Assembly (NCBI GenBank): GCA_963920765.1
Contig: OY987250.1
Span: 8,982,409 to 9,046,408 of the forward strand
Length of the DNA stretch: 64,000 nucleotides
Direction: 5' to 3'
Origin: Ulota crispa
Lineage: Eukaryota > Streptophyta > Bryopsida > Orthotrichales > Orthotrichaceae
Within the stretch, counting starts at the first letter, position 1, and the number at the start of each line of letters is the position of its first letter. A model generated the notes under the pieces. The model saw nothing but the letters and a program-made list of their open reading frames with translations, ran no database searches and had not been told where the DNA came from. This document shows, piece by piece, positions 21,865 to 34,900 of this stretch. A program made the position numbers and the translations under genes.

Positions 21865-23489
21865 TGTGGAGTAGAGAGGAATTTGCCTCGGGAAATCACT
21901 GGGATTCTAGCTGCAGCCCATCTCATATCAACAGGTGGAAAGATACCATAAAATAAAATATAGCTCCCAAAAACAAAGCTAGAAGAAGACAAAAAATCAA
22001 AACAAGAAGAAAAGAAGTGAAAATTATGGAGTATGTAATATATATTATGAAGAACATCTCATTTTTTCCCAAGTAGGGTTTCACCTATATACTAAAGAGA
22101 GAAGACTTAAAGTAAAAGTTCTTCTTTGCTATTAATCTTTGAGTTACTTTAAATAAAAATAACTCTAATGTAAAAGTTACTCTCTATTATTGGTCCTTAG
22201 AATCTCTTTACTAAAGTAAACCATGGTTGTTGCTTTATCAAAACCTTATCCAGAAAAACCTTATTAAATATGAACAAAACTGCGGATGAAGAAAAAAGAG
22301 TACAACACCTCACACATACTATAATCTAATGACTTTCCTTATTTTTATCATATGCCGTGATTTACATCACGACATCCACCCCCTCCAAACTTGCACATCC
22401 TCCAATATGTGCCAACCTTCAATCTTCATCATCTTTTTTTTAAAATCAATTATAGTCTTCATCTTCTTTTTTTTTTTTTTTTTTTCATATAAATATGTAA
22501 TGCCTTTACCATAGTTAGCTTAGCATTCAATTGCATTTTCCTCTTCTTGACATCACTATTAAGCTTATGAAAATCCATCTTAGTATACCTAGAGCTCCTT
22601 TCATTGAAACTCGATTTAGCATCCAAAATCTTGATCCTTTGAATTCACCTTTCATGCATGTCAATTGAAGACTCAATATAAAACAAAAGCTTGTAAGCAA
22701 TAAATATGGTTTTAGATTGGTCTTCATTTGTATTTTCTTCTTTTTGACATTACTATTAAGCTATGGCAATCCGTCTTGGTATTACTTCAAAGCCTCCATT
22801 ATTGAAGTTTGATTTTAGCATCCAAGATCATTATCTTTTCAATTTACTTTTCATGCTTGTCAACAAAAGACTCAATATCAAATTTAACCTAGTAAGCATA
22901 AAATATGTAGCATCATCCATCTCATAAAAACAAAATAAGCTATTCCAAAGCGCTTCTTAGTGGAAGCACCATATGTCAAGTAGAGAGTAGCATGCTTTAT
23001 GAACACTCGAAGTGTCTAGCTGCGACTGTCTCAGAGAATCAAGGGAGAGATAGTATGCACATAATCACTATCAAAATAACTCTCCAAGATGATCAAAACA
23101 TAAGAGAGTAAAACACATAAAAATATGAATCAAGGTATAGGAAAATATATTGTGGTTTCAACGAACAAAACTCTTTCAAATAGGGTTTCAAATATATGCT
23201 GTGGAGAGAGAATATAAAAGTAAAAGGTCATCTTTTACCCAAAATTAAACTCTAAAGTAAAAATCTTTTTAAACCATTTATTTACAAATTCCTTTTAGAA
23301 TATACTTTAAAGAACTCTAATTAACTAACATTTCTAAAAAGATGTTGCTTCCTTAAAACCTTATTCAAGAAAACCTTACTAAACAATGACAAAACTGCGG
23401 ATGAAGGAAAAAGAATACAACGCCTCACACATACTATAAACTAACAATTTTATTTGTTTTTATTATATACCGTGATTTACATCACGACA
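21865..23489 (-). mobile_element. nested non-autonomous LTR retrotransposon (TRIM-like)
   Basis: Two direct repeats of about 510 bp: about 21865-22374 and about 22974-23489. Each begins TGT(G/C) on the plus strand and ends CACGACA, with long shared words (ACTGCGGATGAAG, CGTGATTTACATCACGACA). Only about 600 bp separates them, with no protein motif. On the minus strand a purine tract (GGAGGGGGTGG, about 22376-22386) precedes the left LTR, giving the minus orientation. GTGCG occurs at both outer edges (21859-21863, with one extra C, and 23490-23494), a 5-bp target duplication. It interrupts the gag-protease region of the Ty3/gypsy element, so it is younger than that element. Confidence 0.85.
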
Positions 23490-23551
23490 GTGCGTGAGAC
23501 AGCAATAACATCTGATACTGGTGAACTAACTAATCTTCTAGTGGTTTGAGA

Positions 23552-24900
23552 TCAAGTAGCCGCTGTAGCTTCTAACTCTCTAAATGTATCAAATATGTAA
23601 TGCTCAGAGCTAGAATAACCAGCTGTCTTTTTGGGAGATGTCCCAGAATCAGAAGCTTGAGCTAATGATGCAAAAGTCTTGAGCTTCTGCTCAAACTCTA
23701 CTACCTTAGTTGCAAGGGTCTTCTCCCTTTGAAACTTAACAGCCACAAAGCTAGCTGGCTTCATCTCAAGATGAAGCTGAAAGCACTGATCTTTATCATG
23801 GTTAGTGCCACCACAATGGTTGCACGCAAAGTCTTTTTCTTGGCCTTAGCTTCACCTTTCACCTCTTCCTTTTTAGTAGTCTTGGATAGCTGAGAAAGAG
23901 TCTTGGGTTTTTGTAGGCAATCTTTCTTGGTATATCCATATTATCCACATTTCTAACAATGCAAGATCTTCACTGGCTTAGTGTCCAACAAATTGCTAGT
24001 GACAATAGGGGTCTTCCTAGATTTGGAAGAATCTGTCATGAAAGTGACTATATCCGTGACATCATGATAACAAAGCGCCCAATCTCATCTCTCAACGAGA
24101 GCAAAAATTTGGGCTAAGATAGCTCTACCCTCATAACCATGGATAATCCAAAGGAATACTAAATCCAGCAACCGCTTGTCAATTTTTGACAAAAAAATCT
24201 TCACAAGCTAACTCTTAGTAAAAACTCTACCAGACTCTACAGCAAACCATGCCAAACAAGTGTACATGGTGCATGGCGTATCTTCCTTCTCCCTCCGAAA
24301 GTCTTGAAATTTATTGCATCTAATCACGACGGAATCTGCTATACTCCAGCACCAAATGTGCAATAAATTGCGCTAGTAGATCAAATCAAGGTGGGAGACC
24401 AACTGAGGCTAGTACTGCCTGAGTAGCACATGCCATGCACAACATGGTAGATGGTGTAGCACTCTTTGTCTTAGGTCCCAAGGCTATCGCTTTGCCCTTA
24501 GAATCCTCAAAAGCCAATCCATCATCTTTGCTACGTTTCTCTTCTATCTTCATAGATGAAGAGGCAAAAGCAATTACCGTGCCATCTTTGAAAGTTGAAA
24601 CAAGTTTTACTTGCGTCTTCTAGTAAAACTGCACCTCAAAAAGCTCAAATTTGTGAACATGAGTTCACTGCTCATAGGTCTGAAGAGCCTCAAATTCCAA
24701 ATGTTAAGGCAAAAGCTCAAAGGCAAACTAATCGTTAAAACTAGGTGATCTCTAGCGCTTCTCCTTTACCCATGTGCGGAAGCAAAGCTTCCAATCGAGA
24801 AGGGAAATTTTCCCTACACGTCTTGAGAAACAATTATGCACCAATTTGTGATGATTGTCCTCCATCTTGTCAAACGTGCCCATACTCAAGACCCAAAGCC
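23552..24900 (-). pseudogene. gag remnant with CCHC zinc knuckles
   Basis: A clear knuckle, CNHCGGTNHDKDQC (CX2CX4HX4C), lies at about 23785-23826. A second, degraded one (HC..KCG..YGYTKKDC) is near 23910-23965. Between and around them are Lys-rich segments, as in nucleocapsid regions. A coiled-coil-like stretch (KTLATKVVEFEQKLKTFASL) follows at 23650-23720. Upstream capsid-like sequence reaches about 24900 but is broken by stops. Confidence 0.75.
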
Positions 24901-27900
24901 TACTACTAGTATCCAATGCCAAATCTGGCTGAAAAACCTCATTTTATTTACTACTGGCTGAAAGTCCTCAGTGTGGATACTGTCCAAGTAATCTGGTTAA
25001 AAAGACCTATAATATTGGCTCATAATCTACACCATAAATAAACTACTTAAGTACTTGCAATTATCTACCTGCTTAGGGCAACCTGACCTGCAATCACCAC
25101 CAAGCTGTGTAGTTCACCGGTAATAATATCAGGTGAATACAAGTCCAACACATATAGAAAGGTCTTGCCGGCAATCAACTCGACTTCATCTCCACAATAT
25201 GCCCACTCCCAACAAAAACACTAAATGAAACAATTTCCGCAAACATGGGAGGTATCAACAATAAAATCCATAACACAAATCTTGGATCTTCTTTCCCAAA
25301 CAACAGATAAGTAGAAATAAAAACCTGCATAACCGGCCAAAACGTCTAAACAACGGGCCACAGTCATTCTACAGAAAGGCTCAACAAATGATATTTGACT
25401 GCTTCTCTAAGTAGTTACCGCCACCCCTTCAAAGTTTTTGTGTTAGATGATCAAGTCATCCACTTGCGTTTTTTCTTTCCGGCCCAAAACTATCACCCAA
25501 CGACAAATAAGCAGAAATGAAATGAAACCAACACAATCGGCACTCGCCTGCGGTTGGTAGTAAGTAGCAAAGTGAAATGCAACAATTTGCAATTTCAATG
25601 ACCCAAAATCCAATGTCCACCAATCTCATAAGAAATTTGACAATCATCCACTAATGAAATACATCCGATGTGGCATAGCCACGATGCCATATCATGTAAT
25701 CAAATATAGGATAGAGCTCACTAAACTTAAGATGAATAGTATTTTGAAGGGTCATTGCTTTGACACACTAGAATGGAGTGCCATGAGAGAATTTTAAAGG
25801 GCCTTGAGCACTTATCATTTGTGCTTTGAGTGTGTTAGACCATATCAGTGCAAGGGTGGAGAAGCTTTAAGGATGGAAGCTCATAAATTGTCCAAGTTCT
25901 AAAACCGTCCACTTTTTCAAATGTACTCTTTCTGTACATGTTATTTTTCATAGGTTTCAACAATGTATACAAGCACTATACATTTGAGGAGGTGGGCAGT
26001 TTTAGAACCCTATGCCACTTCAACTTCAAATTTTCATAACCAATTTTACAAAACTTCAAAGAAAGATGAAACAACTTGGATTAGATGCTAGTTCCTCTTG
26101 TCTTTCAAGGAAAGTTTACTGAAAAATATTTCAAGAAGTTTCACCTCTCCAAAATTCATTTTCAACTCTCAAATGGTTAGTTTATGAGCCTCTTACCTTA
26201 CCTCAACCAATGTTTGAGGAGAACCGGCATTTTTAGTGTATTATCAATAATCAATTGAAATTAGAAAAATACATAACTAGTTTTAAATTACCCAGAAGAA
26301 GTGATTAGTTTTTTATTTAAAAATTAGTTATATTATGTTACACTATAGATAGGAAATAAATAAATCCACCACGCCTTTTTGTTAAATCCACTACATTGGA
26401 CCATGTTTACAATGTGTAAATGAAATGGAACTTAAATGTAAAATATTTATTAATCTCGATTAGAGAAATTTTTTTTTAAGTAAAAGAAAGAATAATAAGT
26501 TATTTAACAATGAAAAATCAAAATGAAAACTTTAATATCACATAGCAAGAAAAATATGACCAATATTGAAGTTGTAATATTTTGAAATGAATCTTGAAAT
26601 TTTAGGACCATGAACTTATAGAGCCTTGACAATGACAAATGATGATATTCTGTAGCCTCTCATAGGTTGATACAAGACAATTGAAAACCTTTTAAGATCA
26701 TAGTTGATTTTGTAATAGGACATCCTCGTTGTTAAAATTTATGGCAACTAGGGCCATCAACACATGAAGGCGTAAACTTTCAATGAGGACAAAGAGAGAG
26801 AAAAAAAAACTCCATGTGGTAAAAAAAAAGGAAATCTTGCCTTTGATGAAAGGCATAATTACAAGCACTTTTACATGTTCGTATACCATTTATTCAGAAT
26901 AATCATCCCTAACACCAATAGATTGTCCTAAGCTTTTTTAAATGCATGAATGTTTTCTTAAGGGAATTTTAGGTTGAAGTGGTGGACTAATTACCATGCA
27001 ATTTTTCATGCTAAATTTGATATTTGATACCATATTTTAACTATTTATTAATTTTGAAGTTAAAAGTTGCCCCATGTCATATTAAGGTGAAGGCAAAAAT
27101 TTCAAAGACATTTTGTAAATAATGTCATATACCTTAGAGCTTTATAGGTGTAGTATCTTTACCAGCAATCAATTCAAAATAATCATTTATAGAGAATGAT
27201 TGTGGTGACACCAAGTAAATACTTGGACCACAAAAAATAAATCAACCAATATATGGTATCTTTTCATCACTATCCATCCAAAACTTATGTGACTAACCAT
27301 GAATGGATATGCCACAAAAAAATACCAAGACTAGTCAATCATAATAATAGATCACCTTTACTCTCATATCTTTGCACTCTTATATCATTATTGCGCTCCT
27401 TACATAAGCTTTTTTTTCTTTATTTGTTTTTTATTACTTTTTACAATTTTTATTTTTGAATACTAATGTATTTCTAAATTCTATATTTTTTTGAATAAAT
27501 GCTATAATTAGAAAATTAAAACGTTATCAAAATTTGGACACAAAGAAATACAAGATACAAAGAAATAAAAAGGTCAAAGAAAATTTATTTGGTTGCTACA
27601 ACGTCTCCTTGTCTTTTTTGGATTCACACGCTTTTTTAACCTATATCCAACATTATGAGTTAGAGATGGAGACACAAAGATCCATTCCCAACTCACACCC
27701 CTCCCACGCAATCAATACTTCACTAAATCTAAAATTTAAAAGTATGTATCTTGAAAGTTTTGACTATAGATTGAGAATGTGTTGGTTTTAAATTGATAGT
27801 GGGTTTGTAGTGATTTTGAAAGCAATTTGATCAAAATTTGATGATTTTTTCTAATGTTTTTTATTAAAACTCCTCTTAATTTGATTTATGTCAAATTTTA

Positions 27901-28997
27901 GTACATTGTGTCCCTCTTTCTATCTACAAGAGGCTCGCTTGAATTGAGGCAATTTCAAGCTCTAAAAGGTGGTTAAAAGCTAAAAACATTGTTGGTGGAA
28001 GATTAAAAGTTGGTGAATATAGCATATTTGATAAAGCAAAATAGCACTTGACACGAGCTAAAGATATGGAGTTGGAACAGTTGACTCTTCAAATATTAAT
28101 ACATATTTTCCCCTTTAGAAGCTTTTAAAATACGTAATTGGTTTTAAATTTGGTGAAAAATTGATGACATGGGAAGGGATTGAGTGAAGAATGGATCTTT
28201 CTATCCACATCTCTAATTTGAATCTTTGAATTCCACGGAATAAGGGTTACCATTAATGGTAGAGGTTGCAAATGTATAGGAATCAATTCATGTGCAATAC
28301 AATCTTCAACTTCCAAATAGCTCGTTTTATTTTGCTAAAATGTTAAAATTCTACTTTTCATTTTTGAGTTCTCATAAACGAAAATAAACACCAAATTTGA
28401 TTATTTAGGGCTTGGGCTAAGTCTCAAACCCTTGGTCGTTGTATGCGTTGAAAATACAAACTTGCTCTCAACACTCTTTTGTGTGGATCACAGAAGCAAA
28501 CATGATATTAGATATAAGTCAAATTTCCAAACATAGTTCAAAAATCACATCTATTTGGGCAAAACATTTATAGCAAAAATTGCACAATGCACATTCTAAG
28601 TGCAAAATACAAAATGATGTGATAAAAGAAATTATTCTTAAAAAAAGTGAAACTTTGATGATACAACGATTGAAAGTGCACAAGTAAAATGACCATTGAA
28701 AAGACTTGGAGACAATAATTTTGTTGTAAACACCAATGTTTCGAAGTTGCTCTTTAGAAATTAAAACAGTTTCAAAACAATAGCTATTTGTTACACTGAA
28801 AATCAACCAATGCACTAATTTAATAGCCTAATTTAGAGAAACCTGGATCTTGTTATATCTCTTATTTGAAATATTTTCGAAACGTCAGACGATTTTTGTG
28901 ATATGTTTATTTGGTACATGCAAGTATTGTAAGGAGGGTGAAATTAGGGAGACCACTTTCACTTTTGCAAATGTTTTAAGAAAATAGTTTAAAAAGG
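24901..28997. other. gene-free interval before CFAP65
   Basis: No conserved protein seen on either strand. The part nearest 24901 may include the 5' end of the retrotransposon, but no second LTR was recognised. From about 26.2 kb the sequence is ordinary AT-rich DNA. The CFAP65 promoter and any non-coding first exon should lie in the last few hundred bases. Confidence 0.5.
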
Positions 28998-31900
28998 ATG
29001 AAAATGTTTAGTGTTCCACAACAAGGAGTGCAAAGCCTCAAAAATGACCGAGACCTTCGAAAAATTCGCCTCAAAATGGATTGTCCCAGTGAAATTGAAT
29101 GGCATAGATGGAAACCTGGACGTGAACACCAAAAGACCTTTCTTATAAAAAATATACTTAACAAAGTACAGGTATGCATATCTATAAATTATAATAATAA
29201 AATTGCATAAAGCGCAAGCAAGACATATTAGTATTAATAATATGGCAACCTTAGGTTAGTAACTAGGATTGATAAACAAAAGAAATTCACAATATGTGCA
29301 CTTGGTATTTTCGGTATTAGCATATATCATATGGATTTATTTATCTCCCCAAAGTAAAAAAACGACTTGTTTGTGTAGCATAATCAGAATTCTCCTAAGA
29401 TGTGCAAGATGGTATGGGAATGAAACATAATTTATTTCAAGGAATTCTCAAATTTTAAACGATACAATTAGGTAGTTGGATAGGCAATTGGGTCTCTATC
29501 TAATTGTATTCAAGCTCTTAGAATTATCAATTACAACGTGTAGAAGAATGCACCTTGTTAAGGGCTTTCCACTTAATAAAAAACTCAAAACATGATATTT
29601 TATATGGTAATCCTTGCACTACCATTGAGAAATTTGTTGATCTCTAACACAGTTAATTCACTTAGCCTTCTGGGGGGTTGTTTTTTAATGATTTTAGTTT
29701 TTGTTCTTTACTTTGTGGTCTTTTGGTAGTTTTTCTTTTTCATGGTTACAACCCTAATTTTCTATGGATATGGAAATGCAGACATTGCGATGGGAAGAAC
29801 CTGTCTCACCTTATTTCAAGACTAATTTCCAAGAACCTCATGCAAGATTAAACCCAAACATGACTGCTGCAATTATCATATACTTCTTCCCCAAAAGTGT
29901 TGAAGAATATCATGATACGATTCCTTTCCGAACAGCTCGGGTAAGCTTTTCTCTTAAAAAATAGTAAAAATTTACATTAACATTTTAGTGCCATACAGGC
30001 CTTGACACTTATAACCAACTAAATTGCAGTAATAAGAAATATTAAAGCACAACACATATATTTATTAGCTTAAAAATAGTTTCACTAAAGCAATTTCATC
30101 AATAAGAAGAACAAAATTAGGTGGGTCTCCATTCTTGATAGCTTTTTTTTGGACAAAGTCCACTCAAATTGGGGAGTTGTTGGTTATAATTATAAGCGTC
30201 ATGCACTACATATTGAATATTTTGGTGTTAGGTACTGATTGAGGGTGTTGAGTTGGAGTTTACGTGATACTCAAACAATTTTTCATATAATTTCTAATTA
30301 AACATTACAAGTGTTGAAGATAAAAATTATTCTAGAAGAGTTTTTTCACGATATCGAAATTAATAAATGTTAATTTGGATTTTATTAAGTTCAATAGAAC
30401 AAAAACATAGGAAATCTCATCCTTGACAAATTTTTGAGTCATTCATAATAGTACATGTACAGAATAATCTTTCAAGTATAACTTAGATGTTATGTTTAAC
30501 TGATTATGGACTATTTAAAGTTTAAATATAATAACTCGAACCAAACTGAAGGGCATTTGATTTATGAAACATCAGGTGACAAATTCAAAACATTGAAAAA
30601 TCTCCTTGATGTTTAGAAACAAAAAAAAGAAAAGGTCCAAAATGACATATCGAACTAAGTATGGATTACTAGTGGAGTTGTGTGGGTTTCAAGCAATTAT
30701 CTTGACAATTATTTTAATTCAATTAGATGAGGTCCTTTTTTTATATTAGCAATGTCTCAATTTTTTGAGAGTACTTTAACAAGTTTCTTTAATTTTGGTT
30801 ATTTTCAGGGGCCTTTCACTTTGCATTTAAGAGGCTTGTTACCATCTGTAAACTTAGGGCTTCCAGCAAGCATTGACTACAAGTATTGTCCAGTCAAAGA
30901 TATTACTACAAAGATGTTTGAAATTCACAATGACCAAGATTTTATTGTTGGGTTTAAATGGGTCATGGTCACCCAACCTTTTTCAATTACACCAACTCAA
31001 GGGAATTTGAAACCAGGACAAACTGTTACAATCTCTTGCCACTTTTGTCCAGACGATGCAACAGCTTACAAAGGAACTGTAAGAAATTCTTTAACCATGT
31101 TTCTATATTTCATACTTTAAAGTAAAGGATGTTTGAAAGTAATGACAATCAAAAGACAATTGAGAATTTTCCTATGAAAGAAAACCTTTCAACAACTTTT
31201 ACATTGGAATTTTAGTGGCACCAAAGGTTTAAAAATAAGCAATTCATGTTTCATTAGAAGAAAAACAGAAATAATTGGTTGATTTTCAACAATTGTAGGT
31301 GATGTCCTAGACAATTGTAATTGAGTCATCTTATAGTCATTACATAGTTATTTAGGATATTTCCCATTGTTGTGGACAAGTTATTTGGGATATTTTTTTC
31401 TTCTAGTGCATCTAAAAGATACTTCATTCCAAATTTTATAACTCATAAATCATTCAAAATCCATAAGCAACAACCTAGTTTTTTTTAGGTTTGCTACACA
31501 TCAAAAGATTATTGCAAAAACATCAAAGGACGTATATCCAAAATTAGAATATACATGCAAAACATTTGAGATACGTACAAAACATGGAGAGGTCTCCATA
31601 TATGCCCACATTTATCTGAATTTAGAAAATTCATATATCCTAAATCTCTTGATACATATAAGCAAGAGAGCAAAACATAAGACATCTTCCAACATTTTGT
31701 ATGTAGTTCCAATTAAAAAAATTGATTTTTAGTTCTAAACTTTGATTTGGATAGACTGACTCAAAGATGGCATAAATGTTTAGACACACAAAAAGTTCAT
31801 AATTACAAGAAGGAAAATTTGATGTACACCCCCACAACTTGCAATATTTATAATTGCCCTTGATTTTTTGGAAATTGCACAAATATCCAAAGGGGCATGT

Positions 31901-34900
31901 CACCTCCCAAGAAATTTAAAGGTTGATTACAGTGCCCAAAATTAGGTGATATGCACCTTTGATAGATGTGGAGAAGAATATTTTTCCAATTATGAAAATG
32001 TGTCAAGGGTACTTGTGCAAATTTTTAAAATCAAGGACATTTGTACAGATATTTCAGATTTTAGAGGTATCCATCAAAAAAAATCCCTTACAAGGGGTGC
32101 AAAAATAATTCATGCAAAAAAGAGTTTACTGAATGATGTCTAGTTCAGAACAATTACAAATGTTTTAAACAATTGCACAATGATTCAATTATAGTTGTTA
32201 GGACATTTGCGGTCATCTTGAACCACTTATTTATTGCATGTTTTCTTCTAATGAAGAGAGGTTAAAAAGAAAAACATTTTTCTAATATCCTTGGTCAAGG
32301 AGTACTTTATGTCATATTATAGCATTTTTCAAAGATCGTATAAGAAAGAAGCAAGAATATGTATGTATGTATATGTATATTCAATTTTTGATGAAAATTT
32401 TAGTTACAGTATGACCAACCATTGATACTAACTGCAGGTAAACTCACAATAATTTTCACAGGCGTGTGTTGGGACAACAACCAAAACAACTGGACAAGTG
32501 AAATTGTTTGGGATTGGAAAATACACTTTTCTCACGTTACTTTACCAAGTCATGGAATTTGGGGATGTCCTCAATAGAACATCCAAAGAAATGGAGCAAA
32601 GAGTGACTAACATTTCTCCTGTAATAGCTCACTTCACCATCCAAAGAGTGGAAGCTTGGTATTGTGGCCATGATAGTGTATTCACAATTAGCCCCATGAA
32701 AGGATCCATTCCGCCAAATGCTTTTATGCCACTCAAGGTTTGTCTCCATCCATCTTAGACTACTTCCTCCCCACTCCTTGCCTTTTGTTACTTAACAGTG
32801 TTTTCTTTTATAACCTTAAAAATTAATTGCTTACAAAAATGTCTAAAAAAATACTATATGTTCAAAACTTGCAAAATCATTGCAGATCCGTGACTATTTT
32901 TTTAACACTTGTGAGAGATAGTTTTCTAGACAAAGACAATAATGTGAAATTTAACTACTCACGGACTACCCAAAGTCCGTAAGTAATATCTGAACTATAG
33001 CTTTGGTTTGTAGAGTGTTGGGAAGATACTTGAGAAGAATTGGGAAGTACTTGGAAAAAAAAAACATTAGAAGATATATAAAAATAGATACATGCAAAAA
33101 AACATCAAGAAAAGTTTAACATGTATTCAGCCAATTTTGGACAATCTAATATCCATAAATAAATAACCCATATGTAAAACGTGAATGATCTCCTAATGTT
33201 TTGCATGTATCATAAGCAAATTTTAGGAGATTTATGCAAAACATAAAGAGATCCATGCTAAACATTGTAAGATCTATGTAAAACTTTAAGAAATCCAAAT
33301 AAGACATTGGGAAATCTATGAAAACATCAAGAAATCTTAGGACATGGGGAAATCTGTGCATAAAATCTCAAGGCTTTTGTCTCGCAAATTCCTCAATAAT
33401 TGGAGATCTCCCTATGTTTTGCAAACAAAGTCCAAAACTACATGAACAATTCAAACTTACATAAACATGTTATATTCACAAAACATGGGAAGTTTATTGA
33501 GGTGTTCATAAGCAAAGAATGTACATCCATAAGTACATGAATGGTCTATAAGTAGTACTTTGCAAAGCATTGAGGACAATGAAAGCTAAAAAAAGGGCTT
33601 TATTAGCAAAAGTAGAGAGGCCAAAAAGGAGCTTAAATGAGCATTATAACATAATAGTAAGGCCATTTCACACTATGGCTGACCAAGTCAAGAGGCCATG
33701 AGATTGGCCAAATTTTGTCAAGAGTTCATAGAAATGGGTCAAAATAGGTAATAAAATAGATTTTTTGAAACTTTTGGCTGTCTTAGTGTGAAACCTACAA
33801 AGGCCAAGCTTTAAGTCCAAAACTCTTAGTTGTGAATTCCACGGCCCCTTGACTTGAATGGGCATAGTGTGAAACCTCTAAAGGCCAAGCCCAAAATCCA
33901 AACCTTCTAATTTGACAACCAATGTCTTGTCACTTTTTGATAATTTCATGAAAAAAAATTGATGGCCTCTTGCCCATAATTTGAGCCTCCATTTTTGCTT
34001 CACTGAAACTTCTTTTGAGAGGTTGTTGCTTTGGATAAAAAGTGGTGCTAGCTTGCTTGGTAGAACACAATATTTGTTAATTTGGGAAAAAATCTTTCTC
34101 AAAATAATCTTTTGGAATAATAAATTTTACATTTGTGAGAATATTTTGGTGATTTTAAGTGAGTTTTTTGATACTTTCTTCAAGCATAGTTGATATAAGG
34201 TCTTGATGAAATTATCATAAAACTCACTCTAAATCACTAGAAATCTCTAAAAAAACAAAAAGAAAAACACCATATTAAATAAATTGGGGAAAAATGCAAT
34301 TTTGGGACTTATGGATTTTGTTTTCTTGAAGAAGATTCACTAAATGCACTTTAAGAAACATAAAATCCAAAAGTCCCAAATTTGCATTTTTTTTCCCAAT
34401 TTACTTAACATGGTGTTAGAACCAAAAAATCCCAATTTTTTTTTTCCAAATTAACAAATATTGCATTGTAGGCAATATTTTGGACTTTGTCTAGTACAAT
34501 ACAAAGGGTTGAGAGGCCAAAGTCATGGTTTCTTGCAATGTGACTAGTGGATGTTGATAGCCTCTTGACTTTTGGACATAATGTGAAGCATGGCTTTTTT
34601 TTTTCATTTATTCAAAAGTGCATAAATAGCAATTTAAAATATTATAATGATGCTCCAAATTTCAACATTCATCCATGTATTGGATAGAAAAAAACACATT
34701 AGTACATATTACATGTCTATAATTTGGTTTTCATCCACAATTTCGCAATTTCATTCATGTGTTTTTTTAATAATTTGAAGCCTTTTTGGCAATTTCATCC
34801 CAATTTTTGGCATTTTTTTGACGTTTTTTAGCCAAACTCTTTTTTTTTATGCAATCTAGCACCAAGAAAGCCAAAAAAATAGCCTTGGTGTGAAGTGGCC

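Larger units (their letters stand above)
15925..24900 (-). mobile_element. decayed Ty3/gypsy retrotransposon with C5-methyltransferase and PHD finger
   Basis: Order on the minus strand: gag with CCHC knuckles, aspartic protease, DNA cytosine-5 methyltransferase, reverse transcriptase, RNase H, integrase, PHD finger, then a polypurine run (GGGGGGG, 15929-15935). Protease-RT-RH-integrase is the Ty3/gypsy order. Many stops and frameshifts show it is inactive. A 1.6 kb LTR element is inserted between gag and protease. I could not locate the element's own LTRs, so both outer limits are approximate. The element's domain content (enzyme that marks DNA plus a chromatin reader) suggests a lineage able to influence its own chromatin state. 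Confidence 0.85.

Noticed and set aside
24901-28997. 5' LTR of the Ty3/gypsy element
   Set aside because: No segment was found that repeats the sequence after the polypurine run near 15929, so no LTR is called.
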